Shown: positions 12,501 to 26,600 of the stretch, piece by piece | How positions within the stretch are numbered: position 1 is the stretch's first letter | Layout of the letters: each line of letters begins with the position of its first letter | NCBI GenBank assembly: GCA_036245805.1 | Contig: BTRK01000006.1 | Coordinates: forward strand, 1,715,613 to 1,779,612 | Length of the DNA: 64,000 bases | Direction of reading: 5' to 3' | DNA from: Pristionchus mayeri | Lineage: Eukaryota; Nematoda; Chromadorea; Rhabditida; Neodiplogasteridae | Program-made: the position numbers and the translations under genes | The notes under the pieces: generated by a model | What the model was told of the DNA's origin: nothing | What the model saw: only the letters and a program-made list of their open reading frames with translations | Database searches by the model: none

Positions 12501-13769
12501 CATTTATCTGAGCATGGAGAATCACGCCTTGTAACCGAAAATTGATAGTCATGCCAAATAAGTATGGCAGGTTTTCTGCTCGTATACTTTTCTGGTTTAA
12601 TATATGCCATATCTGTTCATCTGAACCGGGCAAAACATTTATCTGAGCATGGAGAATCACGCCTTGTAACCGAAAATTGATAGTCATGCCAAATAAGTAT
12701 GGCAGGTTTTCTGCTCTTATACTTTTCTGGTTTAATATATGCCATATCTGTTCATCTGAACCGGGCAAAACATTTATCTGAGCATGGAGAATCACGCCTT
12801 GTAACCGAAAATTGATAGTCATGCCAAATAAGTATGACAGGTTTTCTGCTCGTGTACTTTTCTGGTTTAATATATGCTATATCTGTTCATCTGAACCGGG
12901 CAAAACATTTATCTGAGCATAGAGAATCACGCCTTGTAACCGAAAATTGATAGTCATGACAAATAAGTATGACAGGTTTTCTGCTCGTATACTTTTCTGG
13001 TTTAATATATGCCATATCTGTTCATCTCCAAATAAGTATGACAGGTTTTCTGCTCGTATCCTTTTCTGGTTTAATATATTCCATATCTGTTCATCTGAAC
13101 CGGGCAAAACATTTATCTGAGCATGGAGAATCACGCCTTGTAACCGAAAATTGATAGTCATGCCAAATAAGTATGACGGGTTTTCTGCTCGTATACTTTT
13201 CTGGTTTAATATATGCCATATCTGTTCATCTGAACCGGGCAAAACATTTATCTGAGCATGGAGAATCACGCCTTGTAACCGAAAATTAATAGTCATGCCA
13301 AATAAGTATGACAGGTTTTCTGCTCGTATACTTTTCTGGTTTAATATATGCCATATCTGTTCATCTGAACCGGGCAAAACATTTATCTGAGCATGGAGAA
13401 TCACGCCTTGTAACCGAAAATTAATAGTCATGCCAAATAAGTATGACAGGTTTTCTGCTCGTATACTTTTCTGGTTTAATATATGCCATATCTGTTCATC
13501 TCCAAATAAGTATGACAGGTTTTCTGCTCGTATCCTTTTCTGGTTTAATATAAGCCATATCTGTTCATCTGAACCGGGCAAAACATTTATCTGAGCATGG
13601 AGAATCACGCCTTGTAACCGAAAATTGATAGTCATGCCAAATAAGTATGACAGGTTTTCTGCTCGTATACTTTTCTGGTTTAATATATGCCATATCTGTT
13701 CATCTGAACCGGGCAAAACATTTATCTGAGCATGGAGAATCACGCCTTGTAACCGAAAATTGATAGTCA

Positions 13770-14110
13770 TGCCAAATAAGTATGGCGGGTTTTCTGCTCG
13801 TATACTTTTCTGGTTTCATATATGCCATATCTGTTCATCTGAACCGGGCAAAACATTTATCTGAGCATGGAGAATCACGCCTTGTAACCGAAAATTAATA
13901 GTCATGCCAAATAAGTATGACAGGTTTTCTGCTCGTATACTTTTCTGGTTTAATATATGCCATATCTGTTCATCTCCAAATAAGTATGACAGGTTTTCTG
14001 CTCGTATCCTTTTCTGGTTTAATATAAGCCATATCTGTTCATCTGAACCGGGCAAAACATTTATCTGAGCATGGAGAATCACGCCTTGTAACCGAAAATT
14101 GATAGTCATG
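13770..14110 (-). repeat. 339-bp HOR pair (2 L + 1 S)
   Basis: The rare substitution tttcatata (normally tttaatata) is at 13814 and 14153, 339 bp apart, with atataagcc variants also shared near 13550 and 14025. The unit is two L plus one S. The substitution converts TTA to TGA in the open frame, so a stop-bearing repeat was copied along with its neighbours. Confidence 0.8.
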
Positions 14111-14390
14111 CCAAATAAGTATGGCGGGTTTTCTGCTCGTATACTTTTCTGGTTTCATATATGCCATATCTGTTCATCTGAACCGGGCAAAACATTTATC
14201 TGAGCATGGAGAATCACGCCTTGTAACCGAAAATTAATAGTCATGCCAAATAAGTATGACAGGTTTTCTGCTCGTATACTTTTCTGGTTTAATATATGCC
14301 ATATCTGTTCATCTGAACCGGGCAAAACATTTATCTGAGCATGGAGAATCACGCCTTGTAACCGAAAATTGATAGTCATGCCAAATAAGT

Positions 14391-16190
14391 ATGGCAGGTT
14401 TTCTGCTCGTATACTTTCCTGGTTTAATATATGCCATATCTGTTCATCTCCAAATAAGTATGACAGGTTTTCTGCTCGTATTCTTTTCTGGTTTAATATA
14501 TGCCATATCTGTTCATCTGAACCGGGCAAAACATTTATCTGAGCATGGAGAATCACGCCTTGTAACCGAAAATTGATAGTCATGCCAAATAAGTATGACA
14601 GGTTTTCTGCTCGTATACTTTTCTGGTTTAATATATGCCATATCTGTTCATCTGAACCGGGCAAAACATTTATCTGAGCATGGAGAATCACGCCTTGTAA
14701 CCGAAAATTGATAGTCATGCCAAATAAGTATGGCAGGTTTTCTGCTCGTATACTTTTCTGGTTTAATATATGCCATATCTGTTCATCTGAACCGGGCAAA
14801 ACATTTATCAGAGCATGGAGAATCACGCCTTGTAATCGAAAATTGATAGTCATGCCAAATAAGTATGACGGGTTTTCTGCTCGTATACTTTTCTGGTTTA
14901 ATATATTCCATATCTGTTCATCTGAACCGGGCAAAACATTTATCTGAGCATGGAGAATCACGCCTTGTAACCGAAAATTAATAGTCATGCCAAATAAGTA
15001 TGACAGGTTTTCTGCTCGTATACTTTCCTGGTTTAATATATGCCATATCTGTTCATCTCCAAATAAGTATGACAGGTTTTCTGCTCGTATTCTTTTCTGG
15101 TTTAATATATGCCATATCTGTTCATCTGAACCGGGCAAAACATTTATCTGAGCATGGAGAATCACGCCTTGTAACCGAAAATTGATAGTCATGCCAAATA
15201 AGTATGACAGGTTTTCTGCTCGTATACTTTTCTGGTTTAATATATGCCATATCTGTTCATCTGAACCGGGCAAAACATTTATCTGAGCATGGAGAATCAC
15301 GCCTTGTAACCGAAAATTGATAGTCATGCCAAATAAGTATGGCAGGTTTTCTGCTCGTATACTTTTCTGGTTTAATATATGCCATATCTGTTCATCTGAA
15401 CCGGGCAAAACATTTATCAGAGCATGGAGAATCACGCCTTGTAATCGAAAATTGATAGTCATGCCAAATAAGTATGACGGGTTTTCTGCTCGTATACTTT
15501 TCTGGTTTAATATATTCCATATCTGTTCATCTGAACCGGGCAAAACATTTATCTGAGCATGGAGAATCACGCCTTGTAACCGAAAATTAATAGTCATGCC
15601 AAATAAGTATGACAGGTTTTCTGCTCGTATACTTTCCTGGTTTAATATATGCCATATCTGTTCATCTCCAAATAAGTATGACAGGTTTTCTGCTCGTATT
15701 CTTTTCTGGTTTAATATATGCCATATCTGTTCATCTGAACCGGGCAAAACATTTATCTGAGCATGGAGAATCACGCCTTGTAACCGAAAATTGATAGTCA
15801 TGCCAAATAAGTATGACAGGTTTTCTGCTCGTATACTTTTCTGGTTTAATATATGCCATATCTGTTCATCTGAACCGGGCAAAACATTTATCTGAGCATG
15901 GAGAATCACGCCTTGTAACCGAAAATTGATAGTCATGCCAAATAAGTATGGCAGGTTTTCTGCTCGTATACTTTTCTGGTTTAATATATGCCATATCTGT
16001 TCATCTGAACCGGGCAAAACATTTATCAGAGCATGGAGAATCACGCCTTGTAATCGAAAATTGATAGTCATGCCAAATAAGTATGACGGGTTTTCTGCTC
16101 GTATACTTTTCTGGTTTAATATATGCCATATCTGTTCATCTGAACCGGGCAAAACATTTATCTGAGCATGGAGAATCACGCCTTGTAACC
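14391..16190 (-). repeat. 609-bp HOR, three tandem copies
   Basis: Three copies start at about 14391, 15000 and 15609. Each holds 4 L and 1 S. Shared rare variants are atttatcagagc, taatcgaaa and, in the first two copies only, tatattcc (third copy tatatgcc). The S junction is preceded by ctttcctgg and followed by attcttttctgg, as in the leftmost 1.2 kb of the window. Confidence 0.92.
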
Positions 16191-17289
16191 GAAAATTGAT
16201 AGTCATGACAAATAAGTATGACAGGTTTTCTGCTCGTATACTTTTCTGGTTTAATATATGCCATATCTGTTCATCTGAACCGGGCAAAACATTTATCTGA
16301 GCATGGAGAATCACGCCTTGTAACCGAAAATTGATAGTCATGACAAATAAATATGACAGGTTTTCTGCTCGTATCCTTTTCTGGTTTAATATATGCCATA
16401 TCTGTTCATCTGAACCGGGCAAAACATTTATCTGAGCATGGAGAATCACGCCTTGTAACCGAAAATTGATAGTCATGCCAAATAAGTATGACGGGTTTTC
16501 TGCTCGTATACTTTTCTGGTTTAATATATGCCATATGTGTTCATCTGAACCGGGCAAAACATTTATCTGAGCATGGAGAATCACGCCTTGTAACCGAAAA
16601 TTAATAGTCATGCCAAATAAGTATGACACGTTTTCTGCTCGTATACTTTTCTGGTTTAATATATGCCATATCTGTTCATCTGAACCGGGCAAAACATTTA
16701 TCTGAGCATGGAGAATCACGCCTTGTAACCGAAAATTAATAGTCATGCCAAATAAGTATGACAGGTTTTCTGCTCGTATACTTTTCTGGTTTAATATATG
16801 CCATATCTGTTCATCTCCAAATAAGTATGACAGGTTTTCTGCTCGTATCCTTTTCTGGTTTAATATATGCCATATCTGTTCATCTGAACCGGGCAAAACA
16901 TTTATCTGAGCATGGAGAATCACGCCTTGTAACCGAAAATTGATAGTCATGCCAAATAAGTATGGCAGGTTTTCTGCTCGTATACTTTTCTGGTTTAATA
17001 TATGCCATATCTGTTCATCTGAACCGGGCAAAACATTTATCTGAGCATGGAGAATCACGCCTTGTAACCGAAAATTGATAGTCATGCCAAATAAGTATGA
17101 CGGGTTTTCTGCTCGTATACTTTTCTGGTTTAATATATGCCATATCTGTTCATCTCCAAATAAGTATGACAGGTTTTCTGCTCGTATCCTTTTCTGGTTT
17201 AATATATGCCATATCTCTTCATCTGAACCAGGCAAAACATTTATCTGAGCATGGAGAATCACGCCTTGTAACCGAAAATTGATAGTCAT

Positions 17290-18510
17290 GACAAATAAGT
17301 ATGACAGGTTTTCTGCTCGTATACTTTCCTGGTTTAATATATGCCATATCTGTTCATCTCCAAATAAGTATGACAGGTTTTCTGCTCGTATCCTTTTCTG
17401 GTTTAATATATGCCATATCTCTTCATGTGAACCGGGCAAAACATTTATCTGAGCATGGAGAATCAAGCCTTGTAACCGAAAATTGATAGTCATGCCAAAT
17501 AAGTATGACGGGTTTTCTGCTCTTATACTTTTCTGGTTTAATATATGCCATATCTGTTCATCTGAACCGGGCAAAACATTTATCTGAGCATGGAGAATCA
17601 CGCCTTGTAACCGAAAATTGATAGTCATGCCAAATAAGTATGACGGGTTTTCTGCTCGTATACTTTTCTGGTTTAATATATGCCATATCTGTTCATCTGA
17701 ACCGGGCAAAACATTTATCTGAGCATGGAGAATCACGCCTTGTAACCGAAAATTGATAGTCATGCCAAATAAGTATGACGGGTTTTCTGCTCGTATACTT
17801 TTCTGGTTTAATATATGCCATATCTCTTCATCTGAACCAGGCAAAACATTTATCTGAGCATGGAGAATCACGCCTTGTAACCGAAAATTGATAGTCATGA
17901 CAAATAAGTATGACAGGTTTTCTGCTCGTATACTTTCCTGGTTTAATATATGCCATATCTGTTCATCTCCAAATAAGTATGACAGGTTTTCTGCTCGTAT
18001 CCTTTTCTGGTTTAATATATGCCATATCTCTTCATGTGAACCGGGCAAAACATTTATCTGAGCATGGAGAATCAAGCCTTGTAACCGAAAATTGATAGTC
18101 ATGCCAAATAAGTATGACGGGTTTTCTGCTCTTATACTTTTCTGGTTTAATATATGCCATATCTGTTCATCTGAACCGGGCAAAACATTTATCTGAGCAT
18201 GGAGAATCACGCCTTGTAACCGAAAATTGATAGTCATGCCAAATAAGTATGACGGGTTTTCTGCTCGTATACTTTTCTGGTTTAATATATGCCATATCTG
18301 TTCATCTGAACCGGGCAAAACATTTATCTGAGCATGGAGAATCACGCCTTGTAACCGAAAATTGATAGTCATGCCAAATAAGTATGACGGGTTTTCTGCT
18401 CGTATACTTTTCTGGTTTAATATATGCCATATCTGTTCATCTCCAAATAAGTATGACAGGTTTTCTGCTCGTATCCTTTTCTGGTTTAATATATGCCATA
18501 TCTCTTCATC
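17290..18510 (-). repeat. 609-bp HOR, two copies, carrying the cttcatgtgaac marker
   Basis: The linked variants ctttcctgg, atatctcttcatgtgaac (near 17420 and 18029) and gaatcaagcc repeat at 609-bp spacing. The same linked set in reverse complement is at about 11.65-12.07 kb in the inverted block, and again in minus orientation near 22694 and 25671. This ties the inverted block to this part of the array. Confidence 0.85.
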
Positions 18511-20511
18511 TGAACCAGGCAAAACATTTATCTGAGCATGGAGAATCACGCCTTGTAACCGAAAATTAATAGTCATGCCAAATAAGTATGACAGGTTTTC
18601 TGCTCATATACTTTTCTGGTTTAATATATGCCATATCTGTTCATCTGAACCGGGCAAAACATTTATCTGAGCATGGAGAATTACGCCTTGTAACCGAAAA
18701 TTGATAGTCATGCCAAATAAGTATGACGGGTTTTCTGCTCGTATACTTTTCTGGTTTAATATATGCCATATCTGTTCATCTGAACCGGGCAAAACATTTA
18801 TCTGAGCATGGAGAATCAAGCCTTGTAACCGAAAATTGATAGTCATGCCAAATAAGTATGACAGGTTTTCTGCTCGTGTACTTTTCTGGTTTAATATATG
18901 CCATATCTGTTCATCTGAACCGGGCAAAACATTTATCTGAGCATGGAGAATCACGCCTTGTAACCGAAAATTGGTAGTCATGCCAAATAAGTATGACGGG
19001 TTTTCTGCTCTTATACTTTTCTGGTTTAATATATGCCATATCTGTTCATCTGAACCGGGCAAAACATTTATCTGAGCATGGAGAATCAAGCCTTGTAACC
19101 GAAAATTGATAGTCATGACAAATAAGTATGACAGGTTTTCTGCTCGTATACTTTCCTGGTTTAATATATGCCATATCTGTTCATCTGAACCGGGCAAAAC
19201 ATTTATCTGAGCATGGAGAATCACGCCTTGTAACCGAAAATTGATAGTCATGCCAAATAAGTATGACGGGTTTTCTGCTCGTATACTTTTCTGGTTTAAT
19301 ATATGCCATATCTCTTCATCTGAACCAGGCAAAACATTTATCTGAGCATGGAGAATCACGCCTTGTAACCGAAAATTAATAGTCATGCCAAATAAGTATG
19401 ACAGGTTTTCTGCTCGTATACTTTTCTGGTTTAATATATGCCATATCTGTTCATCTGAACCGGGCAAAACATTTATCTGAGCATGGAGAATCACGCCTTG
19501 TAACCGAAAATTGATAGTCATGCCAAATAAGTATGACGGGTTTTCTGCTCGTATACTTTTCTGGTTTAATATATGCCATATCTGTTCATCTCCAAATAAG
19601 TATGACAGGTTTTCTGCTCGTATCCTTTTCTGGTTTAATATATGCCATATCTCTTCATCTGAACCAGGCAAAACATTTATCTGAGCATGGAGAATCACGC
19701 CTTGTAACCGAAAATTAATAGTCATGCCAAATAAGTATGACAGGTTTTCTGCTCATATACTTTTCTGGTTTAATATATGCCATATCTGTTCATCTGAACC
19801 GGGCAAAACATTTATCTGAGCATGGAGAATCACGCCTTGTAACCGAAAATTGGTAGTCATGCCAAATAAGTATGACAGGTTTTCTGCTCATATACTTTTC
19901 TGGTTTAATATATGCCATATCTCTTCATCTGAACCAGGCAAAACATTTATCTGAGCATGGAGAATCACGCCTTGTAACCGAAAATTGATAGTCATGCCAA
20001 ATAAGTATGACGGGTTTTCTGCTCGTATACTTTTCTGGTTTAATATATGCCATATCTGTTCATCTGAACCGGGCAAAACATTTATCTGAGCATGGAGAAT
20101 CAAGCCTTGTAACCGAAAATTGATAGTCATGCCAAATAAGTATGACAGGTTTTCTGCTCGTGTACTTTTCTGGTTTAATATATGCCATATCTGTTCATCT
20201 GAACCGGGCAAAACATTTATCTGAGCATGGAGAATCACGCCTTGTAACCGAAAATTGATAGTCATGCCAAATAAGTATGACAGGTTTTCTGCTCGTGTAC
20301 TTTTCTGGTTTAATATATGCCATATCTGTTCATCTGAACCGGGCAAAACATTTTTCTGAGCATGGAGAATCACGCCTTGTAACCGAAAATGGATAGTCAT
20401 GCCAAATAAGTATGACGGGTTTTCTGCTCGTATACTTTTCTGGTTTAATATATGCCATATCTGTTCATCTGAACCGCGCAAAACATTTATCTGAGCATGG
20501 AGAATCACGCC

Positions 20512-23500
20512 TTATAACCGAAAATTGATAGTCATGACAAATAAGTATGACAGGTTTTCTGCTCGTATACTTTCCTGGTTTAATATATGCCATATCTGTT
20601 CATCTGAACCGGGCAAAACATTTATCTGAGCATGGAGAATCACGCCTTGTAACCGAAAATTGATAGTCATGCCAAATAAGTATGACGGGTTTTCTGCTCG
20701 TATACTTTTCTGGTTTAATATATGCCATATCTGTTCATCTGAACCGGGCAAAACATTTATCTGAGCATGGAGAATCACGCCTTGTAACCGAAAATTGATA
20801 GTCATGCCAAATAAGTATGACGGGTTTTCTGCTCTTATACTTTTCTGGTTTAATATATGCCATATCTGTTCATCTGAACCGGGCAAAACATTTATCTGAG
20901 CATGGAGAATCACGCCTTGTAACCGAAAATTGATAGTCATGCCAAATAAGTATGACGGGTTTTCTGCTCGTATACTTTTCTGGTTTAATATATGCCATAT
21001 CTGTTCATCTCCAAATAAGTATGACAGGTTTTCTGCTCGTATACTTTTCTGGTTTAATATATGCCATATCTGTTCATCTGAACCGGGCAAAACATTTATC
21101 TGAGCATGGAGAATCACGCCTTGTAACCGAAAATTGATAGTCATGCCAAATAAGTATGACGGGTTTTCTGCTCGTATACTTTTCTGGTTTAATATATGCC
21201 ATATCTGTTCATCTGAACCGGGCAAAACATTTATCTGAGCATGGAGAATCAAGCCTTGTAACCGAAAATTGATAGTCATGACAAATAAGTATGACAGGTT
21301 TTCTGCTCGTATACTTTCCTGGTTTAATATATGCCATATCTGTTCATCTGAACCGGGCAAAACATTTATCTGAGCATTGAGAATCACGCCTTGTAACCGA
21401 AAATTGATAGTCATGCCAAATAAGTATGACGGGTTTTCTGCTCGTATACTTTTCTGGTTTAATATATGCCATATCTGTTCATCTGAACCGGGCAAAACAT
21501 TTATCTGAGCATGGAGAATCACGCCTTGTAACCGAAAATTAATAGTCATGCCAAATAAGTATGACAGGTTTTCTGCTCGTATACTTTTCTGGTTTAATAT
21601 ATGCCATATCTGTTCATCTGAACCGGGCAAAACATTTTTCTGAGCATGGAGAATCACGCCTTGTAACCGAAAATTGATAGTCATGCCAAATAAGTATGAC
21701 GGGTTTTCTGCTCGTATACTTTTCTGGTTTAATATATGCCATATCTGTTCATCTGAACCGGGCAAAACATTTATCTGAGCATGGAGAATCACGCCTTGTA
21801 ACCGAAAATTGATAGTCATGCTAAATAAGTATGACGGGTTTTCTGCTCTTATACTTTTCTGGTTTAATATATGCCATATCTGTTCATCTGAACCGGGCAA
21901 AACATTTATCTGAGCATGGAGAATCACGCCTTGTAACCGAAAATTGATAGTCATGCCAAATAAGTATGACGGGTTTTCTGCTCGTATACTTTTCTGGTTT
22001 AATATATGCCATATCTGTTCATGTGAACCGGGCAAAACATTTATCTGAGCATGGAGAATCAAGCCTTGTAACCGAAAATTGATAGTCATGACAAATAAGT
22101 ATGACAGGTTTTCTGCTCGTATACTTTCCTGGTTTAATATATGCCATATCTGTTCATCTGAACTGGGCAAAACATTTATCTGAGCATGGAGAATCACGCC
22201 TTGTAACCGAAAATTGATAGTCATGCCAAATAAGTATGGCAGGTTTTCTGCTCGTATACTTTTCTGGTTTAATATATGCCATATCTGTTCATCTGAACCG
22301 GGCAAAACATTTATCTGAGCATGGAGAATCACGCCTTGTAACCGAAAATTGATAGTCATGCCAAATAAGTATGACGGGTTTTCTGCTCGTATACTTTTCT
22401 GGTTTAATATATGCCATATCTGTTCATCTCCAAATAAGTATGACAGGTTTTCTGCTCGTATCCTTTTCTGGTTTAATATATGCCATATCTCTTCATCTGA
22501 ACCAGGCAAAACATTTATCTGAGCATGGAGAATCACGCCTTGTAACCGAAAATTGATAGTCATGACAAATAAGTATGACAGGTTTTCTGCTCGTATACTT
22601 TCCTGGTTTAATATATGCCATATCTGTTCATCTCCAAATAAGTATGACAGGTTTTCTGCTCGTATCCTTTTCTGGTTTAATATATGCCATATCTCTTCAT
22701 GTGAACCGGGCAAAACATTTATCTGAGCATGGAGAATCAAGCCTTGTAACCGAAAATTGATAGTCATGCCAAATAAGTATGACGGGTTTTCTGCTCTTAT
22801 ACTTTTCTGGTTTAATATATGCCATATCTGTTCATCTGAACCGGGCAAAACATTTATCTGAGCATGGAGAATCACGCCTTGTAACCGAAAATTGATAGTC
22901 ATGCCAAATAAGTATGACGGGTTTTCTGCTCGTATACTTTTCTGGTTTAATATATGCCATATCTGTTCATGTGAACCGGGCAAAACATTTATCTGAGCAT
23001 GGAGAATCAAGCCTTGTAACCGAAAATTGATAGTCATGACAAATAAGTATGACAGGTTTTCTGCTCGTATACTTTCCTGGTTTAATATATGCCATATCTG
23101 TTCATCTGAACTGGGCAAAACATTTATCTGAGCATGGAGAATCACGCCTTGTAACCGAAAATTGATAGTCATGCCAAATAAGTATGGCAGGTTTTCTGCT
23201 CGTATACTTTTCTGGTTTAATATATGCCATATCTGTTCATCTCCAAATAAGTATGACGGGTTTTCTGCTCGTATACTTTTCTGGTTTAATATATGCCATA
23301 TCTGTTCATCTGAACCGGGCAAAACATTTATCTGAGCATGGAGAATCACGCCTTGTAACCGAAAATTGATAGTCATGCCAAATAAGTATGACGGGTTTTC
23401 TGCTCTTATACTTTTCTGGTTTAATATATACCATATCTGTTCATCTGAACCGGGCAAAACATTTATCTGAGCATGGAGAATCACGCCTTGTAACCGAAAA

Positions 23501-23619
23501 TTGATAGTCATGCCAAATAAGTATGACGGCTTTTCTGCTCTTATACTTTTCTGGTTTAATATATGCCATATCTGTTCATCTGAACCGGGCAAAACATTTA
23601 TCTGAGCATGGAGAATCAC
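20512..23619 (-). other. 1,035-codon stop-free frame spanning exactly one HOR, not supported as a gene
   Basis: Both ends are the same CAA-to-TAA change, carried by two copies of the 3111-bp HOR, so the frame length equals the HOR length. This shows directly that frame boundaries here track segmental copying. No domain is recognised in the 45- and 23-residue repeats. Confidence 0.85.
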
Positions 23620-26600
23620 GCCTTATAACCGAAAATTGATAGTCATGACAAATAAGTATGACAGGTTTTCTGCTCGTATACTTTCCTGGTTTAATATATG
23701 CCATATCTGTTCATCTGAACCGGGCAAAACATTTATCTGAGCATGGAGAATCACGCCTTGTAACCGAAAATTGATAGTCATGCCAAATAAGTATGACGGG
23801 TTTTCTGCTCGTATACTTTTCTGGTTTAATATATGCCATATCTGTTCATCTGAACCGGGCAAAACATTTATCTGAGCATGGAGAATCACGCCTTGTAACC
23901 GAAAATTGATAGTCATGCCAAATAAGTATGACGGGTTTTCTGCTCTTATACTTTTCTGGTTTAATATATGCCATATCTGTTCATCTGAACCGGGCAAAAC
24001 ATTTATCTGAGCATGGAGAATCACGCCTTGTAACCGAAAATTGATAGTCATGCCAAATAAGTATGACGGGTTTTCTGCTCGTATACTTTTCTGGTTTAAT
24101 ATATGCCATATCTGTTCATCTCCAAATAAGTATGACAGGTTTTCTGCTCGTATACTTTTCTGGTTTAATATATGCCATATCTGTTCATCTGAACCGGGCA
24201 AAACATTTATCTGAGCATGGAGAATCACGCCTTGTAACCGAAAATTGATAGTCATGCCAAATAAGTATGACGGGTTTTCTGCTCGTATACTTTTCTGGTT
24301 TAATATATGCCATATCTGTTCATCTGAACCGGGCAAAACATTTATCTGAGCATGGAGAATCAAGCCTTGTAACCGAAAATTGATAGTCATGACAAATAAG
24401 TATGACAGGTTTTCTGCTCGTATACTTTCCTGGTTTAATATATGCCATATCTGTTCATCTGAACCGGGCAAAACATTTATCTGAGCATTGAGAATCACGC
24501 CTTGTAACCGAAAATTAATAGTCATGCCAAATAAGTATGACAGGTTTTCTGCTCGTATACTTTTCTGGTTTAATATATGCCATATCTGTTCATCTGAACC
24601 GGGCAAAACATTTTTCTGAGCATGGAGAATCACGCCTTGTAACCGAAAATTGATAGTCATGCCAAATAAGTATGACGGGTTTTCTGCTCGTATACTTTTC
24701 TGGTTTAATATATGCCATATCTGTTCATCTGAACCGGGCAAAACATTTATCTGAGCATGGAGAATCACGCCTTGTAACCGAAAATTGATAGTCATGCTAA
24801 ATAAGTATGACGGGTTTTCTGCTCTTATACTTTTCTGGTTTAATATATGCCATATCTGTTCATCTGAACCGGGCAAAACATTTATCTGAGCATGGAGAAT
24901 CACGCCTTGTAACCGAAAATTGATAGTCATGCCAAATAAGTATGACGGGTTTTCTGCTCGTATACTTTTCTGGTTTAATATATGCCATATCTGTTCATGT
25001 GAACCGGGCAAAACATTTATCTGAGCATGGAGAATCAAGCCTTGTAACCGAAAATTGATAGTCATGACAAATAAGTATGACAGGTTTTCTGCTCGTATAC
25101 TTTCCTGGTTTAATATATGCCATATCTGTTCATCTGAACTGGGCAAAACATTTATCTGAGCATGGAGAATCACGCCTTGTAACCGAAAATTGATAGTCAT
25201 GCCAAATAAGTATGGCAGGTTTTCTGCTCGTATACTTTTCTGGTTTAATATATGCCATATCTGTTCATCTGAACCGGGCAAAACATTTATCTGAGCATGG
25301 AGAATCACGCCTTGTAACCGAAAATTGATAGTCATGCCAAATAAGTATGACGGGTTTTCTGCTCGTATACTTTTCTGGTTTAATATATGCCATATCTGTT
25401 CATCTCCAAATAAGTATGACAGGTTTTCTGCTCGTATCCTTTTCTGGTTTAATATATGCCATATCTCTTCATCTGAACCAGGCAAAACATTTATCTGAGC
25501 ATGGAGAATCACGCCTTGTAACCGAAAATTGATAGTCATGACAAATAAGTATGACAGGTTTTCTGCTCGTATACTTTCCTGGTTTAATATATGCCATATC
25601 TGTTCATCTCCAAATAAGTATGACAGGTTTTCTGCTCGTATCCTTTTCTGGTTTAATATATGCCATATCTCTTCATGTGAACCGGGCAAAACATTTATCT
25701 GAGCATGGAGAATCAAGCCTTGTAACCGAAAATTGATAGTCATGCCAAATAAGTATGACGGGTTTTCTGCTCTTATACTTTTCTGGTTTAATATATGCCA
25801 TATCTGTTCATCTGAACCGGGCAAAACATTTATCTGAGCATGGAGAATCACGCCTTGTAACCGAAAATTGATAGTCATGCCAAATAAGTATGACGGGTTT
25901 TCTGCTCGTATACTTTTCTGGTTTAATATATGCCATATCTGTTCATGTGAACCGGGCAAAACATTTATCTGAGCATGGAGAATCAAGCCTTGTAACCGAA
26001 AATTGATAGTCATGACAAATAAGTATGACAGGTTTTCTGCTCGTATACTTTCCTGGTTTAATATATGCCATATCTGTTCATCTGAACTGGGCAAAACATT
26101 TATCTGAGCATGGAGAATCACGCCTTGTAACCGAAAATTGATAGTCATGCCAAATAAGTATGGCAGGTTTTCTGCTCGTATACTTTTCTGGTTTAATATA
26201 TGCCATATCTGTTCATCTCCAAATAAGTATGACGGGTTTTCTGCTCGTATACTTTTCTGGTTTAATATATGCCATATCTGTTCATCTGAACCGGGCAAAA
26301 CATTTATCTGAGCATGGAGAATCACGCCTTGTAACCGAAAATTGATAGTCATGCCAAATAAGTATGACGGGTTTTCTGCTCTTATACTTTTCTGGTTTAA
26401 TATATACCATATCTGTTCATCTGAACCGGGCAAAACATTTATCTGAGCATGGAGAATCACGCCTTGTAACCGAAAATTGATAGTCATGCCAAATAAGTAT
26501 GACGGCTTTTCTGCTCTTATACTTTTCTGGTTTAATATATGCCATATCTGTTCATCTGAACCGGGCAAAACATTTTTCTGAGCATGGAGAATCACGCTTT
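20512..26600 (-). repeat. Large HOR pair, 3111 bp (21 L + 4 S) and 2976 bp (20 L + 4 S)
   Basis: Positions from 20512 match at +3111 until about 21400. After that they match at +2976, because one 135-bp unit present near 21.4-21.53 kb is absent near 24.5 kb. Shared singletons include gccttataacc (stop-creating) at 20511 and 23622, gagcattgag near 21375 and 24486, acatttttctg, catgctaaataag, gaactgggc and gacggctttt near 23525 and 26501. S units are at about 20952, 22371, 22575 and 23184, with counterparts at 24063, 25347, 25551 and 26160. Confidence 0.92.

Larger units (their letters stand above)
14155..18576 (-). other. 1,473-codon stop-free frame in the satellite, not supported as a gene
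   Basis: It is bounded on both sides by point mutations that make TGA in ordinary monomers: TTA to TGA at 14155 and CGA to TGA at about 18604. The CGA change recurs near 19753 and 19887. Content is the same 45- and 23-residue repeats as elsewhere. The bounds show that stops arise and are copied among repeats like any other variant. Confidence 0.85.
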
